Below, in pieces: positions 46,134 to 56,796 of a stretch of 64,000 bases of DNA. Under the pieces are notes generated by a model. It did not search any database. It saw only the letters and a list, made by a program, of their open reading frames with translations, and was not told the DNA's origin. Both the position numbers and the translations under genes were made by a program. The stretch's first letter is position 1. Each line of letters begins with the position of its first letter. The stretch is from Anastrepha obliqua (taxonomy: Eukaryota; Arthropoda; Insecta; Diptera; Tephritidae), in contig NC_072894.1 in the NCBI RefSeq assembly GCF_027943255.1, positions 55,369,601 to 55,433,600 of the forward strand, written 5' to 3'.

Positions 46134-48490
46134 TTGGTAGCGCTGAAAAAGAGCCGCCAAAAATTACATTTGCCTGGAACCACTTAAAACCACACTCATA
46201 CAGGGAAACATTTGTTGCTTCAACTCGTTACTTGTAATGCTCGTGCTCCGTCAACACCTTTTGTTCTCTCGTTCATCTCAATGTTGTTGTTGACTAACCA
46301 AAAACCAAACCAAAAACTAAACCATATCCAAGTAACAGAGTTGCCGTCTGTGAACACGAAGGTCTACACCACAAAAGAGTTCGCAAAATTGAAGCAACTC
46401 AAGTGGCCCTGTATGAACGCGGTCTAATAGAATCTTTAGAAAAAAAGTTGGCAGTATTGAAAATGATAAGTTATACCAATTTATGAGGTATAACAATATA
46501 CCCTAGCGGTGAATCTTACTTCATAACTTTCTTTTGTTTTCACACGTAAATTTTGCGTAAAGTCAGTAGAGCCTAGAGATAGCGAGGAGAGAAGTGGCGA
46601 ATCGAAGGCGTCCACTTTAATACAGAACAACACATATTTTCATAAGTTTAAGCGCGGTATTCAAAGCATTCTTTAGCTAACCATAAGCTACTCGTCCTCT
46701 CCTACTCATCTACTCTCATGTTTTCCATAAAACCCCAACAATGGTAATAATTGCCATTTCAGTATTTGCAATTCGTCATGTTAAGCCTTTGAAATAAAGT
46801 GTACGCTGTAAATAATAGTTGCAGTGTTACATTTTGAGAAAAAGTTCATTCATAACACAGACACCTTTTTCAACGCATTTTGAAAAACGCAAAAAAAACA
46901 AGATTCAAACAAAAAACTCGCAAATTATTTATGTTATTTTGCGCAAAAAAATTTTTGCCTTGCTTTTGCGCTCTTTGAGTCTCGAAATTTCACATTTTTC
47001 TTCACAACTGGTAGGAGTTTCGCTTTTATGTTCTCGCGTAAATGTAACCAGAATGCTTTTTATTTTAGGGAATATGAAACTGGCTCAAAACAATTGAGGC
47101 ACACAATTAAACCGCAAGAGGATGAAATCAAGTGCATGAGTTAACAGATTAAGCGTTGGAGGTATTTGGCATTGCAGCCTAAGAAAGTCATTCCAAAGTG
47201 ACACCTGGTTGCCTGTTAAAGAAAATGAAAAAAAAAAAAACTTCTTCATCAACTAGTGAAAACAAAAGCAATAAACTGGTCAATATGACAATAAATTTAT
47301 AAGTTCTAAAAATGAATGTTCTCGATTTTCTCTAACAAAACGCCCGTTATTTCCAAAAGGCTTATCGTTCTTCCCTGCTGTTTTCTCGTTTTTACCTCCT
47401 AATGTGGCGGTAACTACATTTGCTGAATAATTATGAAAAGGGTGTCAGTGCAGAATAGACCTGTAAATGAAATTTGTGTGCGTTATTGAAAAATTCCGGG
47501 TAAAATGTTGCCTTCTCGCTTTTTCATAATTTTTATGGCATTCGTTGCTTTTTGTTTCCTACCCGTGAAGCATTTCATTTTCTACAAATTAACACCCATA
47601 TATTCACAGTTCACATTCCAAGTAAAGCCTTTTTTAAGTGCTTTTTTACCTCTTCTTTAATCAAGTGTTTAATTTTAAGGCTCATTCTCGCAGCAGTGAT
47701 TACAGCACAAAGAAGTTCCGCTTAATAAATGCGAGAAAAAAAATTAAAACACATTATTGCGTGCATTAAAATTCTCACCATAAGCATTTACAGTATTTAT
47801 AGAATGTTCAAGCAGAGTTATGTGAGTTATGTGATGCTTTTTAATTTATGCTTGGATATGTTTCCACTTAAGTACAACCAAATTATAGAAATTTAATTAA
47901 GGTCGCAAACAAGAGATATTTTCTGCGTTTAAAAATTTCACAGTAGAGTGTGTAAACAAAAAAGTTCAAACTTAAGAGAATATATGAATAAATTCATAAA
48001 GATATATGCTTAAATTATTTAACCAAGATTTTACTGAAAGATATTTCTTCGTCCTAACTGAATATTTTTTTGCTTTGTTTTGTGTGGTTGTACTATTTCA
48101 AAAAATGCTGGCCTTGTGAAATTTCGAAAAAAACCGAGCGTTAATAAGCAGTGAATTACTATCACGTTTTAGGCAACTTGAAACTAGTTTCTCTCGTCAA
48201 TTTTAACGGAGCGCTATGTTGAATTGGTTTATTGAAATTTAGTCACTTTCCATAAGGAACACTCAGAAATCGACAGATTTAAAAAACATTGATCTGCAAA
48301 TCATTTCCTGAATTATTAAAAATTAAGTCACGGAAAATTAGATCACTGAGTGTGTCTGCATTTCGTTTTTAAAAAATCGACTCTTCAGAAATAGATAATT
48401 CGATTTAGTCAAGCAGCTCGTTTTCATCGGGATCGCCATAAGGTACATTTTATTTATTAAAGTTGTTGATATTAAAATCGAAACAGTTAG
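46134..48490. other. No gene seen; longest element-free block
   Basis: About 2.3 kb without TIR, retroelement or convincing exon. Open frames at 46212-46427 and 46819-47097 are low in complexity and unsupported. Confidence 0.4.
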
Positions 48491-48549
48491 TTAAGCCGGT
48501 CTTAAATAGGCCCTTCGGTTTATAAAAGAAAGGTATATGTTTTCAGTGC

Positions 48550-49270
48550 GAGCTTATTTGTACCTCTTGTTTTGGCAAGATGAATGAAGTACAGATAAAA
48601 CGCCTTGAAATATTCGAAAGGCGAGGCAATGTTGGAGCGATTTCTTGCTGTAAAATCTAATTTTTGGAGCTATTTAATATAAATGGAAGTGTGAGTAAAC
48701 AAAGTTTTCGTTATTGGTTACCTAACATAAAGGACAGAAACCGCTATTAAAACATCAAGGGCTTGGTTGGCGGTTTGGTGCGCATTATCCAGCAATGGAA
48801 TAGTTGGCAAATGCTGAACGATTATTTTCTGCTAATAATGAGAGAACATCTTCCTTCAGCCCATACACATGGTTTCAGCAAATTGACGCCTCGCCGGACA
48901 CGACCAGAGAGACCATGGCGATACTGCGTGAGTTCTTCCCTAACAAAGTGATATGACTTTTCGGTAGCATATCCTAGCCACCCAGAACGCTCGATATTGC
49001 CCCTAGGGATTTTTTTTCTGTGGAAATACTTCAAAAGTATAGTTCACGAGAAAAAATCCAGTGACCAGAAATAAAAGAAAATATAACTAACTGGATTAAT
49101 GGTATCACAACATCTTTTCTCCAGCAAGTTGCCGGAGTACGGGGTCAGATTCTAAGATTATATTCGATGTAACGAACAACGTTTAGCGAAATTATTTATT
49201 TAGTTATTGAATAAACTTGTATCATTAGTAATTCTATTTTATTTAGCCTTTCACTCCAGACACCCTGTAC
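48550..49270 (+). pseudogene. IS630/mariner-type DDE transposase remnant
   Basis: It starts MNEVQIKRLEIFERRGNVGA. After deletions it resumes at 48860-49040 with a frame-broken TRETMAILREFFPNKVI, then a PPRTLDIAPRDFFS-like segment corresponding to the SPDLSPCDFFLWGYLK block. That block carries the last catalytic Asp in a large insect family with DUF4817-type N-termini. The right end reads, on the minus strand, CAGGGTGTCTGGAGTGAAAG near 49268. The left terminus was not found. Confidence 0.6.
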
Positions 49271-49271
49271 T

Positions 49272-50160
49272 TGTTAATTGCTTCCGTAGCTTTAATAATG
49301 CTAAGGCCCAGGGTTTGAAAATATATATAATAGTTTTAAATCTTCGAAACTTGTTCCGGTAGATAAAAAAGACAGTTTTACAAAAAGCCGCTCATTTGGA
49401 GTTACCTTTAATTTTCGTGTTTTCATTTTTGATTGGAGGCTGAATAATTCTTCAAAACGCTAGACATCTATTCTCAAAACACAGTGATAATCGCCACCAC
49501 TGGTATCTTATAAATGGTTTAATAAATTCATATGTGAGTAACGGACATGATTCCGCAACCACTCCTTAATCCAAATGATATGCTTTCTTTTTCTGTTTAT
49601 TTTGAGCACAATTTTCACTTTTCCAATTTTTCCTCTTTCTTCCTCATTTCATTCACTTAAAATAATTGCTACAGCTACCACAGTCACGACTTAATTTCAC
49701 CTTGTGCCACTGAAATACAAATCAACCAATGTTCACTGACAAACGAGTGGATTTCCAAAAAACTTGACGCAAAAAATTTTTACGAAAAAACACTAAAAAA
49801 AACTTAAAAATAAAGCTCCTTATTTCGCTTTCTACTGGGTTAGATGGGCAACCAAAACTCCATCACAATTACACAATTTTTTGTTTCACCAAAACATTCA
49901 CACTTGATTTTTCATTCCACTTTCATTTTTGTTTTTGCGGGGTATAGTACGAGTATATCTGGTGAATGAGTAGGCAGTCAATCTACTTAACTAGTTCATA
50001 TTTTCCTTTTGTATTTTTGATTTGTGATTTAGGTCAACACAAAGTAAATGTCGGGAAGCAAAATAAAACAAAGCGGCCTCTACAGCTGAATGTGTTAAAA
50101 TGTGGTATAAAACAAAAACAACAAATCATGGAACATATTTTTTCTAAACTTTTTTATTTC
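49272..50160. other. No gene seen
   Basis: AT-rich, no family recognised. Confidence 0.35.
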
Positions 50161-50164
50161 CTCG

Positions 50165-50270
50165 GCAGGTAAACTCCGAGTAGATTTCTGTCATGAAAAA
50201 GCTCTTCCTAAAATATATGTGTATTCGGTCGTTCGGGGGAGACATAAAACACCACAAACTGGAGAAGAAT
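50165..50270 (+). repeat. SINE fragment, diverged
   Basis: GGCAGGTAAACTCCGAGTAG, TTTCTGTCATGAAAAAGCTC and CACCACAAACTGGAGAAG follow the SINE body in order. Head and tail are missing. Confidence 0.6.
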
Positions 50271-50274
50271 TTAG

Positions 50275-50786
50275 TAATGAAGAATCTTACAATGTTATAT
50301 CCATGACTTATATTTAAAATTTTATGAGCTACCTTCAATCCTTTTGTTATTTACTGATTTCTCGAAAACTATATGACGAGATAGATAGGATTTATAGGAT
50401 TTGTCCAAGTCTGAAAAATAGCCATACGTTTCTGCAGTCACTTCATCGCTTGAATAAAATCTTTTTCCCGCCAGACATTTCTCCAAATTGAGGAACAGAT
50501 AGTAAGTAGTCCGTGGGATCCGAGGGAGCAAGTCTGGAGAATAGGGGGGATGTGAAACGAGTTGGAACCCTATTCCCATTAATTTTGCGACGTCAACTGC
50601 TGAGTGGTCAACTGGGGCGTTGTCGTTATGGAAAAAGAAAAACATGGAAACCCCATTCAAGCGAATGCCAAACACAAAGCAGTAAAGGGAACTGGCTGAA
50701 ACTTAGTGTGTGTTCTTCCAAGAGATGCTACTAACAAAACATAATCTCGATATGCAGCAGTATTGCCATATTTCGAACGACCCTCG
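50275..50786 (-). mobile_element. mariner, irritans-type, internally deleted
   Basis: The minus strand begins CGAGGGTCGTTCGAAATATG at 50786 after TA. Almost at once the transposase C-terminal half follows (50675-50322): FFFHNDNAPVDHSAVDVAKL (second catalytic Asp), HPPYSPDLLPRIPRTTYYLF (third Asp region with a small insertion), CLAGKRFYSSDEVTAETYGY. The N-terminal half is deleted. The left terminus is unclear. It is distinct in sequence from the irritans-type copies at 5.7 and 10 kb. Confidence 0.8.
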
Positions 50787-50789
50787 TAT

Positions 50790-51281
50790 ATATGCCCTAT
50801 GGAAATAATAAGATCAACGAATAAGCCATTGACTACTAGTAGGAAGTTCCCATGAAGGCCGTCAAAAATAAAGATAAGAGCTTTTTGTGACCACCTTTGC
50901 TTTGTGCAAGGTTACCCTCTTGGTGCGGCATCTGAGAGAAACCATGGTCAAAGTGCTGTGATGGTTTTGGTGCACGAATTGGAAGAGTACAATATTTTTT
51001 GCGATAACTTTTTCCCAATGTAAGGTCTGGCGAAAGAGTTGAAAGGGAAACCTAAATTTCTTGATTAGTTGGAATCCTACGTTCGAATAACACGCGTTTA
51101 CCTGTGTCAAATAAAAAAGATATTTGTTTGCATCAAGATTACTTGAGCAAATTTTTATTCAATGAAAAGGTATGTTACACTGTGTCAAAGAAAAATAAAA
51201 TCGTCAAAGTATTGAGCACTTTTCACCATAATTGACAAATTATGAAAGATGTGAAGAAAATTGTCCCAAATAATATTTATA
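50790..51281. other. Unassigned, possible old coding debris
   Basis: Two overlapping minus-strand frames (50836-51110) give HKKLLSLFLTAFMGTSY and APRG..CTKQR-like strings that could be a very diverged transposase piece. I cannot assign it. Confidence 0.3.
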
Positions 51282-51283
51282 TA

Positions 51284-53058
51284 CAGCGCACGCTCGATAA
51301 CGTGAATTAATTCAAACCAAGGCAGTTCACGTTAACAAAAGTGTTCAGGTTTTGGAATGCCCAAAAATACTAAGTAAATATATTTTTTCACTTTTAAATT
51401 CACATTCTATTCTTGTTTTCGTTACATATTAATTGCAATTTAAGTCATACGATGGTTTTATTTAAAAAAAAAAAACAGTAATCTTTTTTTGTATCTTCTG
51501 TTTTTCTAAAACTTGAAGCACAGCTTTCTCCCTTAACCGTCTTGCCCTCCTCGATATCTTCGTTCCATTCATCAATGGCTGGTAACGTGAATTCAATCTG
51601 AAATTTTTCATAAAAAAAAGTTTCTTCAATAACCCACATACATATCTTTGAGCATATCTGCGAACACGAACGAGCCTCAGGATTTAAACCGCTAAGGAGA
51701 TCGACGGAGTTGCTCATCAAGGTGCGAAGTTCAGCTTCCTATTTTTCTTTTAAAACCGCCAACGGAACATTATCTTCGGGATCATCATTGTTTACCGCAA
51801 AATTTAAAATACTGTTCCAGCACTTAGCTAATGTTGCTTCACCAACACGAAACCAAGCCGCATCCAAAAGATGTATAGATGTTTTTAAGTTAATTTTCAA
51901 CGACTCAACCAAATCAAACTTTGTCGTTGCTATTGAAGTTAGAAGGCTGTTTCTGTAATGCAACTTAGTGATTTTTATTGCATTCTGATCCATCGGTTGA
52001 ATGAGGGGAGTAACATTTGGTGGCATAAACATTGCCGAAATTTGCCCATTCTCCATTGGGTGAGAACGAGCGTTGACGATTAGGAGGAGAGCTTTAATTG
52101 GTAAGACTTTCTCCTCTAAAAACGGACAAAACTTAGAAGGAATATTCACCTGTGGAACAAATGACTCATGAACCATTGCTTGAAAATAGCCGACGTCATC
52201 CAGGCGGATTTCGAGCTCTTATAGTCGGTTCGGTGGGACTCTGAAAGTTTTTAAAGCACCGTGGATTCTTCGCCTTTCCAATTACCAAAAGCTTAAGCTT
52301 GTGGGGTCCAGTGGCGTTTGAACAGCATAAGAACGTGATTCGCTGCTTCTCGGACTTTACCCCTGGGGCTCTCTTCTCCAAAATTGACGCGTACGTTTTC
52401 TCTGGCAAAAGTCTCCAGGATAACCCCGACTCATCAGCATTATATAACTGATCGTTGCACAACTCCATTTTAGCTTTAAGTTTTTCTTTAAACGGATCCA
52501 CTAGTTTAGGTTGCGAAGACAGTTTTTCGCCTGATATTTTAAGAAGGCGAATACCGTACCTCTTCTTGAATCTTTGTAGCCATCCATCACTAGCGAAGAA
52601 GTTGGCTTCATTTTCTTTAAATCTTGCATGCAGTGTTTTTGCCTTTTCTTTCAACATTAGAGCACTTACTTACCAGTTTTTATCTCGTATTCGCATAAAC
52701 CAACGATAAAAAGCTCTCTCTTTTGGGCAACTCTGAAGAACGCAGTGTTTTTCTATTTCCAGGCCCACAATACGTGTTGTTTACGCATTTTAAAATTACT
52801 TGCTTTTTCGATTTAATGTTACAAATTGTTGATTTAGCAACATTATTTTTCTTTGCTAAAATCGTAATAGATGAGCCTTTTTTTAAAAACCCGAGAATTT
52901 CAGCCTTTTGTTTTAATGTCAAGCACACTGGTTTTTTATAACTAATTTTCACCAGTAAACATAAGACGAAACACTCTTTGCAAAACCAAAACCGCGACTG
53001 AAATATTTTACTCCTTACATGCAATTACGAATAAAATGCCTATTTTACAATTAGTGAA
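51284..53058 (-). mobile_element. pogo/Tigger-like element with decayed DDE transposase
   Basis: The right terminus (minus-strand 3' end) is CAGCGCACGCTCGATAACGT at 51284 beside TA. Coding on the minus strand: 53024-52680 holds the N-terminal psq-type helix-turn-helix (LTLKQKAEILGFLKKGSS, NNVAKSTICNIKSKK). 52657-52196 holds the CENP-B-type second DNA-binding domain (FFASDGWLQRFKKRYGIRLL) and first catalytic Asp (YNADESGLSW). After a frameshift near 52200, 52176-51739 follows (NARSHP, where the expected DNAPSH Asp is Val; then PPNVTPLIQPMDQNAI with the third Asp). The C-terminal extension is 51720-51448. The left terminus beyond 53058 is missing. Lost Asp and frameshifts make it inactive. Confidence 0.88.
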
Positions 53059-53059
53059 A

Positions 53060-53776
53060 ACAATGTTATATTCTGTATTCTTGGTGAGCGAAATTTCATC
53101 CAAGAACATTGGGGCTCAAAAATAAGGTTTTAGTTACTTGTTTTGTGTAAAAATTAGTCATCATATGAACTGATCTCAGGCTTTATTGTTGATATATGTA
53201 CAAAACACTATTTTATTTATTCATATATGTACATTTATTCATATATATATATTCATATTTAGCAGGTGTTGAATTTCTTCTCCGATCTGTGGTATGTGGC
53301 TACCAGCAAATAATAAAAACGGTTTTTCTAATTACAAAATTTTTAATCAGAAAAAAGGAGTCGCAAGTTTGTGAAATATCTATAAAATTTCGACAAGATT
53401 TTCAAAACAAGTTCAATATTTTAAATCAGAAAAAAGTGTCGCAATTTTTTCAAGATTTTAAAAACCTCGAAAAGTTTTAAGAAAAAGTTTAAAATTTTTC
53501 ATCAGAATTACAGGAAAACAAATTGAGTTCGCAGTTTTATAGCCAATTAAATTTTAATACAATGAAGTGCAAGTTTGAAGTGGCTTAAAATTCTTATTGA
53601 TTTTTGATAATTTTTTCCCCTGACGGTGTGGCGTATCTTCTCCACATAACGAATGTATGACATTTTTCTTCACTATTTTAATATATATTTTGGTTTTGTA
53701 GTGTTTTTTACGATTTTTAGTTTGATTTACTTATAAAAAAATTCATACAATCATTCATACAATACACATATATATA
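53060..53776. other. No gene seen; imperfect local repeats
   Basis: AT-rich. At 53335-53480 the string AATCAGAAAAAAG..TCGCAA..TTTTCAA recurs about every 70 bp, a weak tandem pattern. No coding signature. Confidence 0.4.
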
Positions 53777-53777
53777 A

Positions 53778-54811
53778 GGTGGCGCTAAACTAATCACCCT
53801 ATCGGAGATTTATAATTTTGGCATATTGCATCATACGACAATTATATTTGACATTTGTCAACTAGACAGCTGTGGTATACAAACAGAAAGGCACAGAAGC
53901 GCGAATACAATTTTCCATTACTTAAAATAATTTTGTTTGCATCTAGTAAAAAAATTAAGATTTCCCTTACTTCAAATATTTTTTGCTATTATTTTTTTTT
54001 TTAAGTTAAGTTACTTAGTAAAATAATAAAAAATTATGATTTCGCTTGCTTGAAATATTGTTTTTTTTCGTAAAAAAGTTAGGTTATTTAGTAAAAACGT
54101 AAAAAATTAAGATTTCCCTTATTAATATATGTGATTTATTTTTTTTTTTTTTTGTAAACACGTTAAGTTATTTAGTAAAAAAGTAAAAAATTAAGACTTC
54201 CCTTGCTTAAAATATTGTTTTTCGTTTTTTTTCATAAAAAAGTTAAGTTACATAGTAAAACAGTAATCATTTTCTTTTTATTTAGTGAAGAAGTTAAGTT
54301 ATTTAGTAAAAAAGTAAAAAATTAAGGTTTTCCTTACTTAAAATATTTTTTTTTTTGTAAAAAATTAAGTTTTTTAGTAAAAACGTAAAACATTAAGATT
54401 TTCCTGGCTTAAAATAATTTTTGTTTTTGTTTTTTTTTTTTTTTTGTAAAAAAGTTAAGTTACTTAGTAAAACAGGAGAAAATTAAGATTTCCCTTAATT
54501 AAAATATGTTTGTTCTTTTTTTTGTAAAAAGTTAAGTTACTTAGTGAAACAGTAAAAAATTAAGATTTCCCATACTTAAAATATATTTGTTTTTTTTTTT
54601 TTGTAAAAAAGTTGAGTTATTTAGTAAAAAAGTAAAAAATTAAGATTTCCTTTACTTTTGTAGAAAAGTGAAGTTATTTAGTAAAACAGTAAAAATTTAA
54701 GGTTTTAATCACTCAAATCATTTTCTTTTCATTTAGTGAGGAAGTAAAGTATTTAGTAAAACAGTAAAAAATTAAGCTTTCCATCACTTAATATATTTTT
54801 TCGGCGCCACC
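53778..54811. repeat. Minisatellite bounded by short inverted repeats
   Basis: Between GGTGGCGC (53778) and its complement GCGCCACC (54804-54811) lies a leader of about 150 bp, then about 11-12 diverged copies of a unit of about 74 bp (range roughly 60-88). The unit is built as GTAAAAAAGTTAAGTTA, TTTAGTAAAA, AAAAATTAAGATTTCCCTTA, CTTAAAATA, then a T tract of variable length. Because the inverted GC-rich ends stand directly at the edges, this looks like one non-autonomous element that carries the satellite inside. No target duplication was recognised. Confidence 0.8.
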
Positions 54812-54814
54812 CGG

Positions 54815-54875
54815 AAATCCTCAGAAGTGTATTTCTGTTATAGAAAGCTACTCATAAAAAAACATCTTAGCTGGT
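54815..54875 (+). repeat. SINE body fragment
   Basis: AGAAGTGTATTTCTG, then GCTACTCATAAAA and ACATCT match the central SINE body. Short and diverged. Confidence 0.5.
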
Positions 54876-55717
54876 AATGCGCAGATCTGTTCCGATAAGG
54901 TAGAAAGAGTTAGAATATTTGATACAAATTTATGTATTTATTATAAATTCGTTCTTCAAGTACATACAGTGTGAATGCAACAACGCACAAACGTAAATTC
55001 ATTGCTTTAATGTGCTAATTCCCAGTATGCCCACACATTCATTTACGCAATTGCATATATACAAACTTTTTAAACCGATTGATGCTAAAAATAATTCCAC
55101 CGGCGAATGGAATAAAAGCACATTAAATTCACATTTAATCAATATACGCTCGCAATTGTTGGTTGAGGAGGTGGTTTATATAGTGGTATGCAACCATCAT
55201 CAACCGCAATGTTACATGAGCTGTAATTTTCCGCCCACAAATAGCAGCAGACAACAAGAGCACGACGCTGTGCGCAGATTTTATGGCCCACGGAGCCATC
55301 CTAAAATCGATTTAAAATGTGGAATAAAAGCAATTAGAGGCTTTTGTTGCTTTCAACTATACTGTGAGTATGATACCTTTCAGATAATCAAATATGTACT
55401 AAAGCTTTTTGTACTTAAAGAGTAGAGTAAATAATAAAAGTAAATTAAATCCTTAAACCTTGAAGACACCTTTGTAATCCACCTTCATTTATTTGCAGGT
55501 TGTTAATTGAAAGAGTTTGCTTACCCACATAAATTCGTATTGAACCGTTGCGTGATTCAGCCAAGTATCTACTTAGCCACTAAAAGTTGGATAGCGATTG
55601 CCGACGTGCTAACCCATGTTGTTGATAAAATTGTGAGTTTTCATTGGAGTAGTCCAAGTTTTCTCTTGCTGGCCAACTTCTAATTTATATACCCGAATTA
55701 TATCTGGTAAATGTAGT
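54876..55717. other. No supported gene; one 137-codon frame
   Basis: A plus-strand frame at 55012-55425 begins MLIPSMPTHSFTQLHIYKLF and has mixed composition, including a QQEHDAVRRFYGPRSHPKID stretch. I recognise no domain, signal peptide or splice context and regard it as probably chance, though an orphan exon is not excluded. Confidence 0.3.
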
Positions 55718-55725
55718 TATAAGTG

Positions 55726-56015
55726 TAGCGACTGCCGTATCCGAATGGGTTGGTGTGTGACTACCATTCGGGAGTGTGTAGGTTCGAATCTTTGTGCATG
55801 GAACAACAGAATGGTAGAACAAGTTTTTTTCTAATAGCGGTCACCCTTCGGTAGGCAATGGCAAACCTCCGCATGTATTTCTGCCATGTTCTGCCATGAA
55901 AAGCTCCTCACAGAAACTATTTACGTTTGTAAAGCAGCATCAAGACGTACCCCACAAATAGAAGGAGAAGCTCAGCGAAACATATAACAGAAATGCCAGC
56001 GCCAATTATTTATAT
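55726..56015 (+). repeat. SINE copy, nearly complete, 8-bp TSD
   Basis: Head TAGCGACTGCCGTATCCGAA and B-box AGGTTCGAATCTTT, body with CTAATAGCGGTCACCCTTCG and GTATTTCTGCCATG (a CTGCCATGTT segment is duplicated), tail GCCAGCGCCAATTATTTATA. TATAAGTG precedes (55718-55725) and follows (56015-56022) the unit, so the last base is shared. Confidence 0.88.
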
Positions 56016-56023
56016 ATAAGTGG

Positions 56024-56338
56024 AAACACTTTTTGCTGCGCTATGAGGTCATACCATATAGCACTAGACCCAGAAAATTTGCTGCTTCAACGCGGTCGAA
56101 CCAAAGAGAAAGATAATATAAAATAAGATAGGACCTCTGCACATATTATGTTACCATATATTTGATATATCAAAAATCTAAAGGTACAACGAATTTTTGC
56201 CAAAAGACCAGACAGTTAGTAAGAACTAATATATTATTTGGACATTATGAGAAAAATGCCTCAAGCAATTCGCCAAAATAGAAAGGATATGTGGAAAAAT
56301 AACTCGATGTTTTCACCTGTCGAATTTACTTGTTATGC
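56024..56338. other. No gene seen
   Basis: About 300 bp of AT-rich DNA between SINE and mariner fragment. Confidence 0.35.
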
Positions 56339-56339
56339 C

Positions 56340-56537
56340 TTCCTTCAGTTTTTTTCTGTGTAATTGAGGCAAAAAATGACTACGGGGTTCGCGTTTTAAT
56401 AGCCGAAAGGAAGTAATGAAAAATCGAAGACTGATGGCTATACTAAAAATAGAGTTCGAGGAATATTTCGAGAGTTTCATCAAAGACTGGCATAAGTGCG
56501 TCTCAGTTGATGGGGCGTACTTTGAAGGCGAAAAAAT
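56340..56537 (+). pseudogene. mariner (family A) C-terminal fragment
   Basis: Plus-strand codons read TGFAF..RKEVMKNRR, LMAILKIEFEEYFESFIKDW HKCVSV and DGAYFEGEKI, the last 60 or so residues of the family A transposase found at 12 and 31 kb. The sequence then runs without a stop into SINE DNA, so the SINE (or a rearrangement) cut off the transposase end. Confidence 0.8.
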
Positions 56538-56655
56538 ATCTGCCATTCGGAATCGGCTTGAAGTTGTAGGTCCCTCCATTTGTAGAACAACATCAAGACG
56601 CACGCCACAAGCAGGAGAAGGAACTCGGCCAAACACCCAAAAAGTGTGTTACATA
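56538..56655 (+). repeat. SINE 3' half (left arm of inverted pair)
   Basis: ATCTGCCATTCGGAATCGGC through CAACATCAAGACGCACGCCA and CGGCCAAACACCC. 5' truncated; it ends in a TA repeat. Confidence 0.85.
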
Positions 56656-56682
56656 TATATATATATAATATATATATATATA

Positions 56683-56775
56683 ATTGGCGCGTACATCCTT
56701 TTTGGGTGTTTGGCAAGCTCCTCCTCCTATTTGTGGTGTGCTTCTTGATGTTGTTCCACAAATGTTGTTCCACGT
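56683..56775 (-). repeat. SINE 3' part (right arm of inverted pair)
   Basis: AATTGGCGCGTACATCCTTT, GGGTGTTTGGCAAGCTCCTC and TTCTTGATGTTGTTCC form the same SINE tail region in the opposite orientation, 28 bp of TATATA away from the first. Together they make a long imperfect palindrome. Confidence 0.85.
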
Positions 56776-56796
56776 ATATATATATGTATATATATA

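Noticed and set aside
50217..50236. GGTCGTTCG as the left end of the irritans-type mariner
   Set aside because: Only nine bases match the right end, and the same stretch fits the diverged SINE body.
55012..55425. 137-codon plus-strand frame as a possible gene
   Set aside because: No recognisable domain, splice context or codon bias; kept only as a note.
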